Source: a virus
IMG/VR virus record: IMGVR_UViG_3300032157_000371
Location: 1-38,557 of that record
Length of the DNA stretch: 38,557 bases
Strand: one strand, 5' to 3'
In this document: piece after piece, positions 1-7,313 of the stretch
How positions within the stretch are numbered: the first letter of the stretch is position 1
How the letters are laid out: each line of letters begins with the position of its first letter
Program-made: the position numbers and the translations under genes
Notes under the pieces: model-generated
Databases searched by the model: none
What the model saw: the letters and a program-made list of their open reading frames with translations, nothing else
Told to the model about the DNA's origin: nothing

Positions 1-1011
1 ATGGCCCTCAATGGAGCGTACGAGAACAAGAAAACCAGACGCCTGGCGCGCGCGCTGAAGATGCCGCCGTGGGCGGCGCTTGGGCTGATGGAAGCCGTCT
101 GGGCGTGGGCGAGGAAGTCCGCTCGGACGGGCCGCATCGAAGCCGATCAGTGGGAGGATCTTGCCGACTACCTCCAGTGGCAGCAGCCGAGCGACGAGTT
201 GCGCGACTTGTTAATCGGTGCTCAGTTCATCGACGAGATGGGCGGCTGGGACTTCATTCACGATTGGCACCAGCATGCCGATGACAACCTCCGCCGGCAG
301 TTGGAGTATCACCAGGAAAAGTTCGCGAACGGTGCCGAAACGAGGAACTGGACGAATAAGCCTGGCCGCGTTAGTTCTCGAAAGGTTCCCGAAAAACATG
401 GAGTAGTTCTCGAAAAGTCAGAAATTCTCAAGCCATCGCACGGGCGCGCAGGACCAGTGCCAGAGCCAGTGCCAGAGCCAGCGGCGGCGGAGCGCGCGGG
501 GCACGCGCCCGCCCGCGAGGACTCGCCGCCGCCGCTTTCCGAAGGCGAACGCGCCGAGCTGGCGAAGCTGCTGCAGAGCGCTATGGCGAGGGGAACACCG
601 CCGCCGGATCGGGCGATTGTGCGACGCGTTGAGGCCGAGATGCAGGGCGCCACTCTACAGCAGCTCGCCGCGGCGCTCGTGGGGCTGAAACGCCGGAGGC
701 AGAAACCGCCGGATAGCTACGGTTTCTGGCCTGGATTCTTCGCAGACGCGCTCTCGCCGGAAGCACGAGCCCGGCTACCTGCGCCGATTCATGCCGACAT
801 CGAGCACGCTCCGGAGGAGGCCGCGCCGACTTGCGGGAGCTGCGGCGGGTCCGGCGTGGTCGGGCGGAAGGAGGCACACAGCGCGGACATGGTGCGAGCT
901 GCGATCAAGACCGGGGCTGCGATCTGCTCTTGTGAACGGGGGGAATTCTGGCGGGAGTATCTCGCCATGGACGATGTGCCGGTTATCCGGCGGGAAGCGA
1001 GGGTTGGATGA
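1..1011 (+). CDS. Phage replication-organiser-like protein with C-terminal Cys motif, possibly 5' partial
   Basis: 336 residues. The N-terminus (about 10-100) is rich in Trp and basic residues, with KTRRLARALKMPPWAALGLM followed by EAVWAWA. This resembles the winged-helix start of phage replication-initiation (DnaD/replisome-organiser-like) proteins. A Pro/Ala-rich linker with VPEPVPEP (about 153-180) follows. The C-terminus has a CGSCGGSG motif near 277 and CSC near 308, a likely metal site. It sits first, just before an HTH gene that it overlaps by ATGA, which fits an early replication role. The ATG is the first base of the window, so a few N-terminal residues or an upstream start could be missing. 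Function is inferred from pattern and position only. Confidence 0.6.
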   Translation: MALNGAYENKKTRRLARALKMPPWAALGLMEAVWAWARKSARTGRIEADQWEDLADYLQWQQPSDELRDLLIGAQFIDEMGGWDFIHDWHQHADDNLRRQLEYHQEKFANGAETRNWTNKPGRVSSRKVPEKHGVVLEKSEILKPSHGRAGPVPEPVPEPAAAERAGHAPAREDSPPPLSEGERAELAKLLQSAMARGTPPPDRAIVRRVEAEMQGATLQQLAAALVGLKRRRQKPPDSYGFWPGFFADALSPEARARLPAPIHADIEHAPEEAAPTCGSCGGSGVVGRKEAHSADMVRAAIKTGAAICSCERGEFWREYLAMDDVPVIRREARVG

Positions 1012-1346
1012 CTGAGCGAGCTTGCTACACGATCCAAGAGATCATGGAGCTCCTGGGAATAGGGAAATCGGGCGTATACAAAATGCTGCAGTCCGGTAAA
1101 ATCCCGAGCCTGAAGGCCGGGAAAAAATTCGTGATTCCTCGAAGCGCTCTGCACCGCGCCTTAGAAGCAGTGGGCCAAACCACAGTAGCTAATTCACCAC
1201 CACAGAACGATCAAGTGGGGCGGGCCGCGGCGGCGAAGGCGTTGAAGAAGTTCCTCGGAAAACTTGACCGGAAATGCTGTGAATGCCACGACGAGGTTTA
1301 CGCGGATCTTCTGGCGGAGATTGCCGAACTGGAAAGTTGCAAGTGA
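1008..1346 (+). CDS. Helix-turn-helix DNA-binding protein, MerR/excisionase type
   Basis: 112 residues. Residues 6-48 read as an HTH_17/excisionase-type domain: YTIQEIMELLGIGKSGVYKM, then LQSGKIPSLKAGKKFVIPRS, where the turn helix contacts DNA and the wing carries the basic K-x-K motif. The rest (about 60-112) is basic and has CCECHDE, a possible metal ligand cluster. The start ATG overlaps the previous stop as ATGA, so translation is probably coupled. It could be an excisionase, a transcription factor or a replication accessory protein. No integrase is present in the window, which argues against a simple excisionase call. Confidence 0.75.
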   Translation: MTERACYTIQEIMELLGIGKSGVYKMLQSGKIPSLKAGKKFVIPRSALHRALEAVGQTTVANSPPQNDQVGRAAAAKALKKFLGKLDRKCCECHDEVYADLLAEIAELESCK

Positions 1347-1492
1347 GCTTCTACGTCGATCCCTTATCAGTCTTCGGCGGCTGTGTTGTGAACGATGCTT
1401 GGCGCTGTGCATCGCGGCGCCAACTGGCTAACGAATTGACCTGTAAATGTGTTTGCCACACCAACACGAAACAAGACGAATGGCGCAATTAG
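1343..1492 (+). CDS. Small cysteine-rich hypothetical protein
   Basis: 49 residues from a GTG that overlaps the previous stop (GTGA). It contains five cysteines, including CKCVCH near the C-terminus, which could bind metal. No family is recognised. Support comes from the coupled start and from the way it fills the gap between two better genes. It could still be a chance open frame. Confidence 0.4.
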   Translation: MSFYVDPLSVFGGCVVNDAWRCASRRQLANELTCKCVCHTNTKQDEWRN

Positions 1493-1516
1493 CGCAGCTT
1501 ATTTGAGGGGGTATAG

Positions 1517-1945
1517 ATGGAACAAAACGTTGATCTCGACGCGCTGGACGCCTTGTATCAGAAGATGCAATTGCCTGGAGATTGGCATATTGCCTGCTTA
1601 TCTTTCCATCAACAGATCACTGCAGCCTACCAATCCCTATCCGCCGAACTTCGCGCGGCACGCGCCCAGCTCGCCGAGCTGTCCGCCGAGCGGGACCGGC
1701 TGCGGGAGGCATTAGACGGGGCTCCGGACGCAGATACGCTCCGGTGGCATAGACAGCAGCTCGCCGCCCTCGATTCCCGCGCCCTAGCCGCCACGCCGGA
1801 AACCTCGCTGGCCGAGCGGGACCGGCGGGTGCGGATCGAGACGCTGAAGGAAGTCATGGAAATGTGGAAGAACGCAGAGGACGGGCCGTTTTACCACTGG
1901 CTGACGACGGCTATCGAAGCCGGGGAGGAGCCACATGGACGCTAA
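1517..1945 (+). CDS. Hypothetical coiled-coil protein
   Basis: 142 residues, with a strong Shine-Dalgarno GAGGGGG just before the ATG that fixes the start. Residues 40-70 form a heptad-like Ala/Leu/Glu/Arg coiled coil (ELRAARAQLAELSAERDRLR). The C-terminal part, MEMWKNAEDGPFYHWLTTAI, is probably a separate short helical unit. Such proteins are frequent in the early region of GC-rich phages, but no function can be assigned. Confidence 0.65.
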   Translation: MEQNVDLDALDALYQKMQLPGDWHIACLSFHQQITAAYQSLSAELRAARAQLAELSAERDRLREALDGAPDADTLRWHRQQLAALDSRALAATPETSLAERDRRVRIETLKEVMEMWKNAEDGPFYHWLTTAIEAGEEPHGR

Positions 1946-2031
1946 CAGGCGGCGGGAAGCGAGGATGCGATGAAATCAATGGGAATCGACGCTACCGGTT
2001 TCTGGCTGGCTAGGGATATGGGCGGTGGGCG

Positions 2032-2961
2032 ATGTCGAGTATCGTAGCGTCCATTAAAAAGGAAGGAATTGCTGAGGTCGTTCGTGCATACTCTGCCACT
2101 GAGTGGCCGTTTGTCAGGATGAACAGGGTCACCGCTGAGGCAATGCCTAATCCGCCGGAATTAATTGAGTTGCGCGAGCTTTTTCCCAGTCAGCTAAAAA
2201 CACTAAGTCTATCCCTCAAAGAGGATTCGCTCAAGCTGGTGCGAATAGATCAGGTGTTTTCCGATACCAATGATTCTGCGCATAGCTTGGCTGAGGTTGA
2301 AGAACAGTTCTTCGGCCAGTTCCAAAGGGTTATACCGCCCTTTGCGGATATGTGGCTCGAAGGTTTTGATCACTATGGTGGTGGCTCTACGGCCGCTTAC
2401 CTTGTTCGATCCAGCAAGGCCGATCAATTTCGGATTTCAGGTTACACCTTTCTAAGGGCACCTGATGACCAAAGTATAGTTGGATATTCAGCGTTCTACT
2501 GGGATACTGACGCGAATGGCGTTCTAGTTGAGTGCGATTGTTGCATTATGTCGAGCCGATTTAAGGCCTTCTGGGCTTGGGGCAGGGCTGCCTTTCATTT
2601 GCTCACGTTACTGCATTCTGTACAAAGAATGAACTGCGCTAACGCCGAGCTGGTGCTGTCGGATAAGTTAGCTGTAAAATCTGGCGGTAAATCATCACGT
2701 GTCCCGAGAGGTATTCGGTGGCATGAAATCAAAATCTCCACCGTTAATAGGCTCGCGGTGACGCGAGGTCTTCAGCATGAGAGCGGACATAAAATTATTA
2801 GCTTCCACTCGGTTAGAGGTCACTATGCCGACTACACCCAAGGAAACGGGTTGTTCGGGAATCCTACACTAAAAAAGCTTTTTTGGATTTCTGACCATGC
2901 CCGCGGGGACAAGGAGATCGGGGAAGTTAAGGCGTCATATCGAATAGTCGGGCCAAAGTGA
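2032..2961 (+). CDS. Hypothetical protein with HxxRGH / GLFG / FW / HxRG motif
   Basis: 309 residues. The C-terminal third carries a clear motif series: H259-x2-R262-G-H264, Y268, GLFG (273-276), FW (284-285) and H289-x-R291-G292. I have seen this order in other uncharacterised phage and bacterial proteins, and the conserved His/Arg residues could form an active or nucleotide-binding site; that is inference. The middle has a CDCC cluster at 168-171. The DNA looks AT-richer than the flanking genes, and codon use differs (AAA, TTA, AAT), which suggests separate acquisition. The ATG follows GGTGGG, a weak ribosome site. Confidence 0.65.
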   Translation: MSSIVASIKKEGIAEVVRAYSATEWPFVRMNRVTAEAMPNPPELIELRELFPSQLKTLSLSLKEDSLKLVRIDQVFSDTNDSAHSLAEVEEQFFGQFQRVIPPFADMWLEGFDHYGGGSTAAYLVRSSKADQFRISGYTFLRAPDDQSIVGYSAFYWDTDANGVLVECDCCIMSSRFKAFWAWGRAAFHLLTLLHSVQRMNCANAELVLSDKLAVKSGGKSSRVPRGIRWHEIKISTVNRLAVTRGLQHESGHKIISFHSVRGHYADYTQGNGLFGNPTLKKLFWISDHARGDKEIGEVKASYRIVGPK

Positions 2962-2969
2962 GGATTAAG

Positions 2970-3260
2970 ATGCGAAATCGGGAATGTCGGAGACGTGATT
3001 CCAGTGGGATGGTTATCCCGACTGAAGTCATGTTGAAGATCTTCAGTAAGCAATTGGGGTTCGAATGCAAATCCCTTAGGGCAGCCGATCGATTTATACG
3101 AAAACAAGGCGTAGATCCAGAGTTAGCCTGGGCGGGTATATTTGCTAACGAATTTAGAACGCTCGGGGATCTCGAGGCCTGGGGGCTCTATCCATGCAGT
3201 TCAGAGGCAAACCGTCTGGTGAAGCTAGATTTGGCCATCTTTGCGCATAGACCGAGATGA
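2970..3260 (+). CDS. Hypothetical protein
   Basis: 96 residues from the ATG at 2970, which has AGGA six bases upstream. A GTG at 2958 overlaps the previous stop and would add four residues. The first 14 residues are very basic; the rest (VMLKIFSKQLGFECKSLRAA onward) looks helical. It shares the AT-richer composition of the upstream gene and is probably in the same transferred unit. No family recognised. Confidence 0.5.
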   Translation: MRNRECRRRDSSGMVIPTEVMLKIFSKQLGFECKSLRAADRFIRKQGVDPELAWAGIFANEFRTLGDLEAWGLYPCSSEANRLVKLDLAIFAHRPR

Positions 3261-3427
3261 ACAGCGAGAGCCTGAAATCACACCACTGTCTCCGGGAGCG
3301 GATGCGGATGCTTGCCAGACAGCATCTCGAATTGGCGAAGCAGGTGACCGCTCCAATGGCAGTGGTGCTGCGGAACCGGGCGGCGAGGCTGCAGGAAGCC
3401 AGCCGGACGTGGGTTAGTTCGAAATGA
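3257..3427 (+). CDS. Small basic helical protein
   Basis: 56 residues. The ATG overlaps the upstream stop (ATGA) and its own TGA overlaps the next start (ATGA), so it fits exactly into a coupled operon. The composition is basic and strongly helical (RERMRMLARQHLELAKQV). No family recognised. The double coupling is the main evidence that it is real. Confidence 0.5.
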   Translation: MNSESLKSHHCLRERMRMLARQHLELAKQVTAPMAVVLRNRAARLQEASRTWVSSK

Positions 3428-3900
3428 AGCGAACCCCGCTAAAGCGAAAGACACCGCTGCGCGCGAAGAAGCGGCTCGATCCGTATCAAGCCGTATCGAA
3501 GCGGATCGCGAAGGTGAAGCTGAAGCGAACCAGCCGCCTGGCGCCGCGTTCGAAGAAGAACAAGAAGCGGCCGCGGAACATCCCCTACATGCTGTGGATC
3601 AAGACCTTGCCTTGTGCGGTGTGCGGCTGGATGGGATCGGAGGCAGCTCACACGGGGCCGCGGGGTTTGGGGCAGAAGTCACCGGATGAGCAATGTATCC
3701 CGTTGTGCCCGGATCACCATCGACACCGAAAGGATGCGCTGGATGTCGCTGGGCCGAGGCGGTTCACCACTCTTCACCAGATCGAGATTCCGCGCCTGGT
3801 CGCGCAACTCAATTCGATTTGGGGCGAGCTTCAGAAGGAACTCGTAATGCCGCGCGAGAATACAGAGTTTGCAAAAACAAGAAAGCTGGGTTATGTTTGA
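3424..3900 (+). CDS. Zn-binding HNH/DUF968-like phage protein
   Basis: 158 residues. The first 50 are very basic (KRTPLKRKTPLRAKKR), as in nucleic-acid-binding proteins. Then come C64-x2-C67, EAAHTGPRGLGQKSPDEQ (73-90), and C91-x3-C95-x2-H98-H99. This is the pattern of phage DUF968/HNHc_6-like proteins, thought to be Zn-finger nucleases acting in recombination or replication next to lambda Nin-region genes. The likely catalytic histidines are H76 and H98/H99. Its place among early genes agrees. Nuclease activity itself is inferred. Confidence 0.7.
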   Translation: MKRTPLKRKTPLRAKKRLDPYQAVSKRIAKVKLKRTSRLAPRSKKNKKRPRNIPYMLWIKTLPCAVCGWMGSEAAHTGPRGLGQKSPDEQCIPLCPDHHRHRKDALDVAGPRRFTTLHQIEIPRLVAQLNSIWGELQKELVMPRENTEFAKTRKLGYV

Positions 3901-4438
3901 AGCTGATTCCACAGAAGTAACCCGCGCCCGGATTGCAACCCGGCCGGCGTCCCCTGAATACGGGGGAATCGTAGCCAGTACGGGACGAGCGAACACACCA
4001 CACGTGTCTGCTGCCACAATAAGGATCGTCAACCCGCCTGATAGTCGGCGGGCATCAGTGTCTCTGGACCATTGCAAACGATGGTTAAAGCGAGGCATGG
4101 CGGAATGGATTGTGCCGGGCCAGGTCATTCGACTTGGGCCGCAGCTCCGCAGTCGAATGATGGGTTTTGTGGGCCGAGCAGCGAGTATTCCGGGTGGCGA
4201 ATACGATTCGATTCGGCGTCAAATGAAGCAGTATGAGCGTCGCCGGATTCCTATCGCTCAGCCTCCACCGAGACCGACGAAGCGGAAGATCGTGATAGCT
4301 CACGGCGGGCCGGCCGGTAGCGTGCGAGTCGTGTTCAATACCGAACTCGCCGCCGTCGAACAGGCGATCGCCCTACCCCCCCCGGCTTTGGGTCCTTCCC
4401 CAGGTGAATCGCGGGCGGGTGTCTCGATTGCACGCTAG
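3893..4438 (+). CDS. Hypothetical early-region protein
   Basis: 181 residues from ATG 3893, which overlaps the end of the HNH-like gene by 8 bases. An in-frame upstream ATG at 3869 is less likely because it lies deeper in the previous gene. The middle (MAEWIVPGQVIRLGPQLRSR) and a basic Pro-rich tail (IAQPPPRPTKRKIVIAH) are visible. No domain is recognised. It is the last gene before terminase, where many phages carry a small unknown regulator or nuclease. Confidence 0.5.
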   Translation: MFEADSTEVTRARIATRPASPEYGGIVASTGRANTPHVSAATIRIVNPPDSRRASVSLDHCKRWLKRGMAEWIVPGQVIRLGPQLRSRMMGFVGRAASIPGGEYDSIRRQMKQYERRRIPIAQPPPRPTKRKIVIAHGGPAGSVRVVFNTELAAVEQAIALPPPALGPSPGESRAGVSIAR

Positions 4439-4446
4439 CGCTAGCG
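4433..4446. repeat. 14-bp perfect palindrome upstream of terS
   Basis: CGCTAGCGCTAGCG is its own reverse complement and contains two tandem GCTAGC units. It lies across the stop of the preceding gene, 29 bases before terS. It could be a protein-binding site or part of a packaging site. Nothing in the sequence decides between these and chance. Confidence 0.45.
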
Positions 4447-4475
4447 CCAGGGGTTTCAGATGATGTTTTAGGTTT

Positions 4476-5264
4476 ATGTCGTCTCCTAGGAGCTTGAATC
4501 GAGCGCAGTTATCCGAATTTTGCGGTGTTTCTCTCGTCACAATCGATAATTGGGTCCGGGATGGCTGCCCGTACGTTCGCCGGCCGGTCCGGCAGGGTGT
4601 CGGCCAATGGGAGTTCTCGGCGAGCGCCGTCTTTCAATGGAGGATCGATCGCGAGCGCCAAGCGGTTCTCGGTGACGTCGTCACGATCGATGAGAATGAA
4701 GCCCGGCGGCGAAAGCTTGCGGCCGAGGCCGGTCTCACTGAGCTCGAGCTGCATATTGCCAATGGCAAGGTCGTTAAAATCGAAGACGCGTCGCGGCCGT
4801 GGTTCCAAATGGTTGGAGCGGCGCGCGCAAAACTTCTTTCTCTCCCAAACAAACTCGGGCCGGTTCTCGCCATCGAGACAGACCCGCTCATTTGCCAGTC
4901 GCTGGTGGAGGCAGGAATCAACGAGGCTCTCAGCGAGCTCAGCGGGTATGAGCCAACAGCGGCAGAGCCGGAAGCCGAAGAACTGAGTGATGACACGGTG
5001 GACGCCAGGCTCGCCGGCGCCGCCGCGGTGATCACGAGAATTAGAAACTCTGCCGCGAGCGGCGGGGTGAAACAGCTTGCAGTCATCATCACCGAGTGCG
5101 ACCGAGCCAGATCCGAAATCTTCGGAGTTCAAGTCGAGCCCAGAGGGACTGGCAAACCTCCGCGAGGCCACAAAAAAGGTAGCGTCGATCTGGGCGCCGC
5201 CGCCGAAGCTGACCATCAGCGAGTGGGCCGACAAGGAAAGAAAGCTAAGTCCAGAGTCAAGTAG
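4476..5264 (+). CDS. terS: Terminase small subunit, Nu1/gp1-like
   Basis: 262 residues. Residues 7-36 form an HTH (LNRAQLSEFCGVSLVTIDNW), which recognises the packaging site in Nu1-type small subunits. Residues 74-135 (EARRRKLAAEAGLTELELHI and PWFQMVGAARAKLLSLPNKL) match the dimerisation/linker helices of this family. The C-terminus is basic and Gly-rich. The gene precedes the large subunit directly and overlaps it by 188 bases in a different frame, an unusually long overlap. An AGG six bases before the ATG serves as ribosome site. Its job is to bind the phage end site and regulate the TerL motor. Confidence 0.85.
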   Translation: MSSPRSLNRAQLSEFCGVSLVTIDNWVRDGCPYVRRPVRQGVGQWEFSASAVFQWRIDRERQAVLGDVVTIDENEARRRKLAAEAGLTELELHIANGKVVKIEDASRPWFQMVGAARAKLLSLPNKLGPVLAIETDPLICQSLVEAGINEALSELSGYEPTAAEPEAEELSDDTVDARLAGAAAVITRIRNSAASGGVKQLAVIITECDRARSEIFGVQVEPRGTGKPPRGHKKGSVDLGAAAEADHQRVGRQGKKAKSRVK

Positions 5265-7107
5265 CGAACCTGGTCAATGGATCACATCGCGAGCCGAATT
5301 CCAGCGAGGAATTATGGACGCGATGTCCGATCCGCGTGTCAAGCGAGTCGTCATAAAATCGAGCGCCCAAGTGGGTAAGTCAGAAATTCTCCTCAATATC
5401 CTGGCGTTCTTCGTCGCCCACGATCCGTCTCCAGTGATGCTGCTGCAGCCGACGCTGGAGATGGCGGAAGCGTTCTCTAAGGACCGCCTAGCGCCGATGA
5501 TCCGGGACACGCCGGCGATCCGCCACAAGTTCGCAGATCCGCGATCGCGCGATTCTGGCAACACGCTGCTGCATAAGAAGTACCCGGGCGGCCATATCAC
5601 GCTCGCTGGCGCCAATTCGCCAGCTTCGCTGGCGTCCCGTCCGATCCGCGTCGTCCTCGCCGACGAAGTCGATCGATATCCGATCTCGGCAGGAACGGAA
5701 GGCGATCCAATCACCCTGGTGATGAAGCGGAATACGACCTTTTTCAATGCGAAGGAACTGCTGACGTCGACACCCACGACTGCCGGCGCTTCGCGAATTG
5801 AAGCCGCATTCGAAGAGTCTGATCAGAGTCTCTTTTACGTTCCCTGCCCGGCATGCGGTGCTTTCCATATCCTGCAGTTCGAGAACTTCCGGTGGGAAGA
5901 AGGAAAGAGTATTCCCGGGCAGGACGGGCGCCAAGTGCGCACGGCTACCGCGGCGTGGTTTGAATGTCCGCACTGCCAAGCGAAGATGGACGAAGTCGCG
6001 CGACTGCGAGCGATTCGCCAGGGATACTGGGAGGCCTCGGCAGAATTCCGGGGCACGCGTGGATTCTGGCTCTGGGAAGCGTATTCGCCTTGGTCAAGCT
6101 GTCTCCGGATCGCCAATGGCTGGCTCGCCGCGCAAGGCCGGCCGGAACAGCTCAAAGCCTTTGTTAACACGACACTCGGCCGCACCTGGCGCGAGACTGG
6201 CGAGGCGCCGGACGAAGAGAAACTCCTCAGCCGCTGCGAGGACTATCACCTGGGCAAGGTGCCCTCGGGCGGACTTTTCCTCACGGCCGGCGCCGACGTC
6301 CAGGCTGATCGCATAGAGGTGCAGGTCGTTGCATGGGGTCGCGGGAAGGAATCCTGGCTGGTCGATTACCAGATTCTGCTGGGCGACACGGCACGGCTCG
6401 ATTCGCCGGCGTGGGTAGGGTTAACCGGGGTTTTAAACAGGTCCTATCCTCATGAGGGCGGCGCAACGCTGGGACTCCAGATGATGGCCGTGGACTCCGG
6501 CTATCAAGCCCAGACCGTATATTCCTGGGCGCGCCAACAGGGAGCTACGCGGGTACTTGTCATCAAGGGAGAAGACAAGGGCATAGGCCTCCTGGGATTA
6601 CCGGTTGCGGCTGAGACGACGCGCAAGGGCAAGCGGATGAAGCGTGGCTTTCGCGTGTGGCCGCTGAACGTGTCCATGGCGAAGGCCGAACTGTACGGAT
6701 GGCTCCGGCAGGAGCGTCCAGCGGCCGGAGAAGGTTATCCGCCAGGGTGGTGCCATTTCCCGCTTACGACGCCCCTTGAATGGTTCCGCCAACTCACTGC
6801 CGAGCAATACGTGTTCCGGATCCACAAGGGATTTCGAAAGGGCGAATGGGTAAAGGTTCGAGAGCGAAATGAAGCCCTCGATACGAGAAACTACGCCCGC
6901 GGCGCCGCCGAGCGGGTAGGCCTCTCGCGGATGCATGACGCGGATTGGAAAAACCTCGAGGAGAGGCTGCTCCCTCAGCCGAAGGAGATTCGGCCGGCAA
7001 CCTCGACGCCTCAGCCGCCCACGGAACAGCCGAAAACGGTTCCTCCTGCGCCGAAACAGCAGGGCGGATGGCTCCAAGGCCGAGGAAGCGGATGGTTCAA
7101 GCGATGA
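5077..7107 (+). CDS. terL: Terminase large subunit, GpA family
   Basis: 676 residues. The packaging ATPase shows a Walker A-like SSAQVGKS (95-102) and a Walker B VVLADE (192-197). The CPAC (257-260) and CPHC (297-300) pairs form a probable Zn ribbon. The C-terminal nuclease shows acidic residues at D407 (AGADVQ), D473 (AVDSGY) and D602 (ALDTRNY), as in the lambda gpA family. PPPKLTISEWADKERKLSPE is the family's usual N-terminal signature. The start is a TTG with GGGGTGA upstream; no ATG precedes the conserved region, so the 188-base overlap with terS seems real. It translocates and cuts DNA at the portal. Confidence 0.95.
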   Translation: MQSSSPSATEPDPKSSEFKSSPEGLANLREATKKVASIWAPPPKLTISEWADKERKLSPESSSEPGQWITSRAEFQRGIMDAMSDPRVKRVVIKSSAQVGKSEILLNILAFFVAHDPSPVMLLQPTLEMAEAFSKDRLAPMIRDTPAIRHKFADPRSRDSGNTLLHKKYPGGHITLAGANSPASLASRPIRVVLADEVDRYPISAGTEGDPITLVMKRNTTFFNAKELLTSTPTTAGASRIEAAFEESDQSLFYVPCPACGAFHILQFENFRWEEGKSIPGQDGRQVRTATAAWFECPHCQAKMDEVARLRAIRQGYWEASAEFRGTRGFWLWEAYSPWSSCLRIANGWLAAQGRPEQLKAFVNTTLGRTWRETGEAPDEEKLLSRCEDYHLGKVPSGGLFLTAGADVQADRIEVQVVAWGRGKESWLVDYQILLGDTARLDSPAWVGLTGVLNRSYPHEGGATLGLQMMAVDSGYQAQTVYSWARQQGATRVLVIKGEDKGIGLLGLPVAAETTRKGKRMKRGFRVWPLNVSMAKAELYGWLRQERPAAGEGYPPGWCHFPLTTPLEWFRQLTAEQYVFRIHKGFRKGEWVKVRERNEALDTRNYARGAAERVGLSRMHDADWKNLEERLLPQPKEIRPATSTPQPPTEQPKTVPPAPKQQGGWLQGRGSGWFKR

Positions 7108-7313
7108 CGACGGAAGAGCTACTAGTCAAACGAGAAACGCTGATTACCCGGATTGCTGATGCGGTGAAACGCACTCAATTCGGTGACAGATCGGTTGAAT
7201 ACGCCACGGTCGAAGAGATGGAGCGCGCCCTGGCAATCCTCGACGGGCAAATCGCGGCAGCTAGCAGCACTCCTACGAAGCGATGTCTCCTAATACAACA
7301 CAGCAACGGGTAA
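7104..7313 (+). CDS. gpW-like head-tail joining protein
   Basis: 69 residues from an ATG that overlaps the terL stop (ATGA). TTEELLVKRETLITRIADAV, QFGDRSVEYATVEEMERALA and ILDGQIAAAS match the small alpha/beta fold of phage lambda gpW, which joins the packaged head to the tail connector. Between terL and portal it is exactly where gpW lies. The next gene starts inside it (31-base overlap). Confidence 0.8.
   Translation: MTTEELLVKRETLITRIADAVKRTQFGDRSVEYATVEEMERALAILDGQIAAASSTPTKRCLLIQHSNG

Noticed and set aside
1935-2047. Two tiny frames (11 and 25 codons) between early genes
   Set aside because: Too short and without good ribosome sites; they may only pass translation along.
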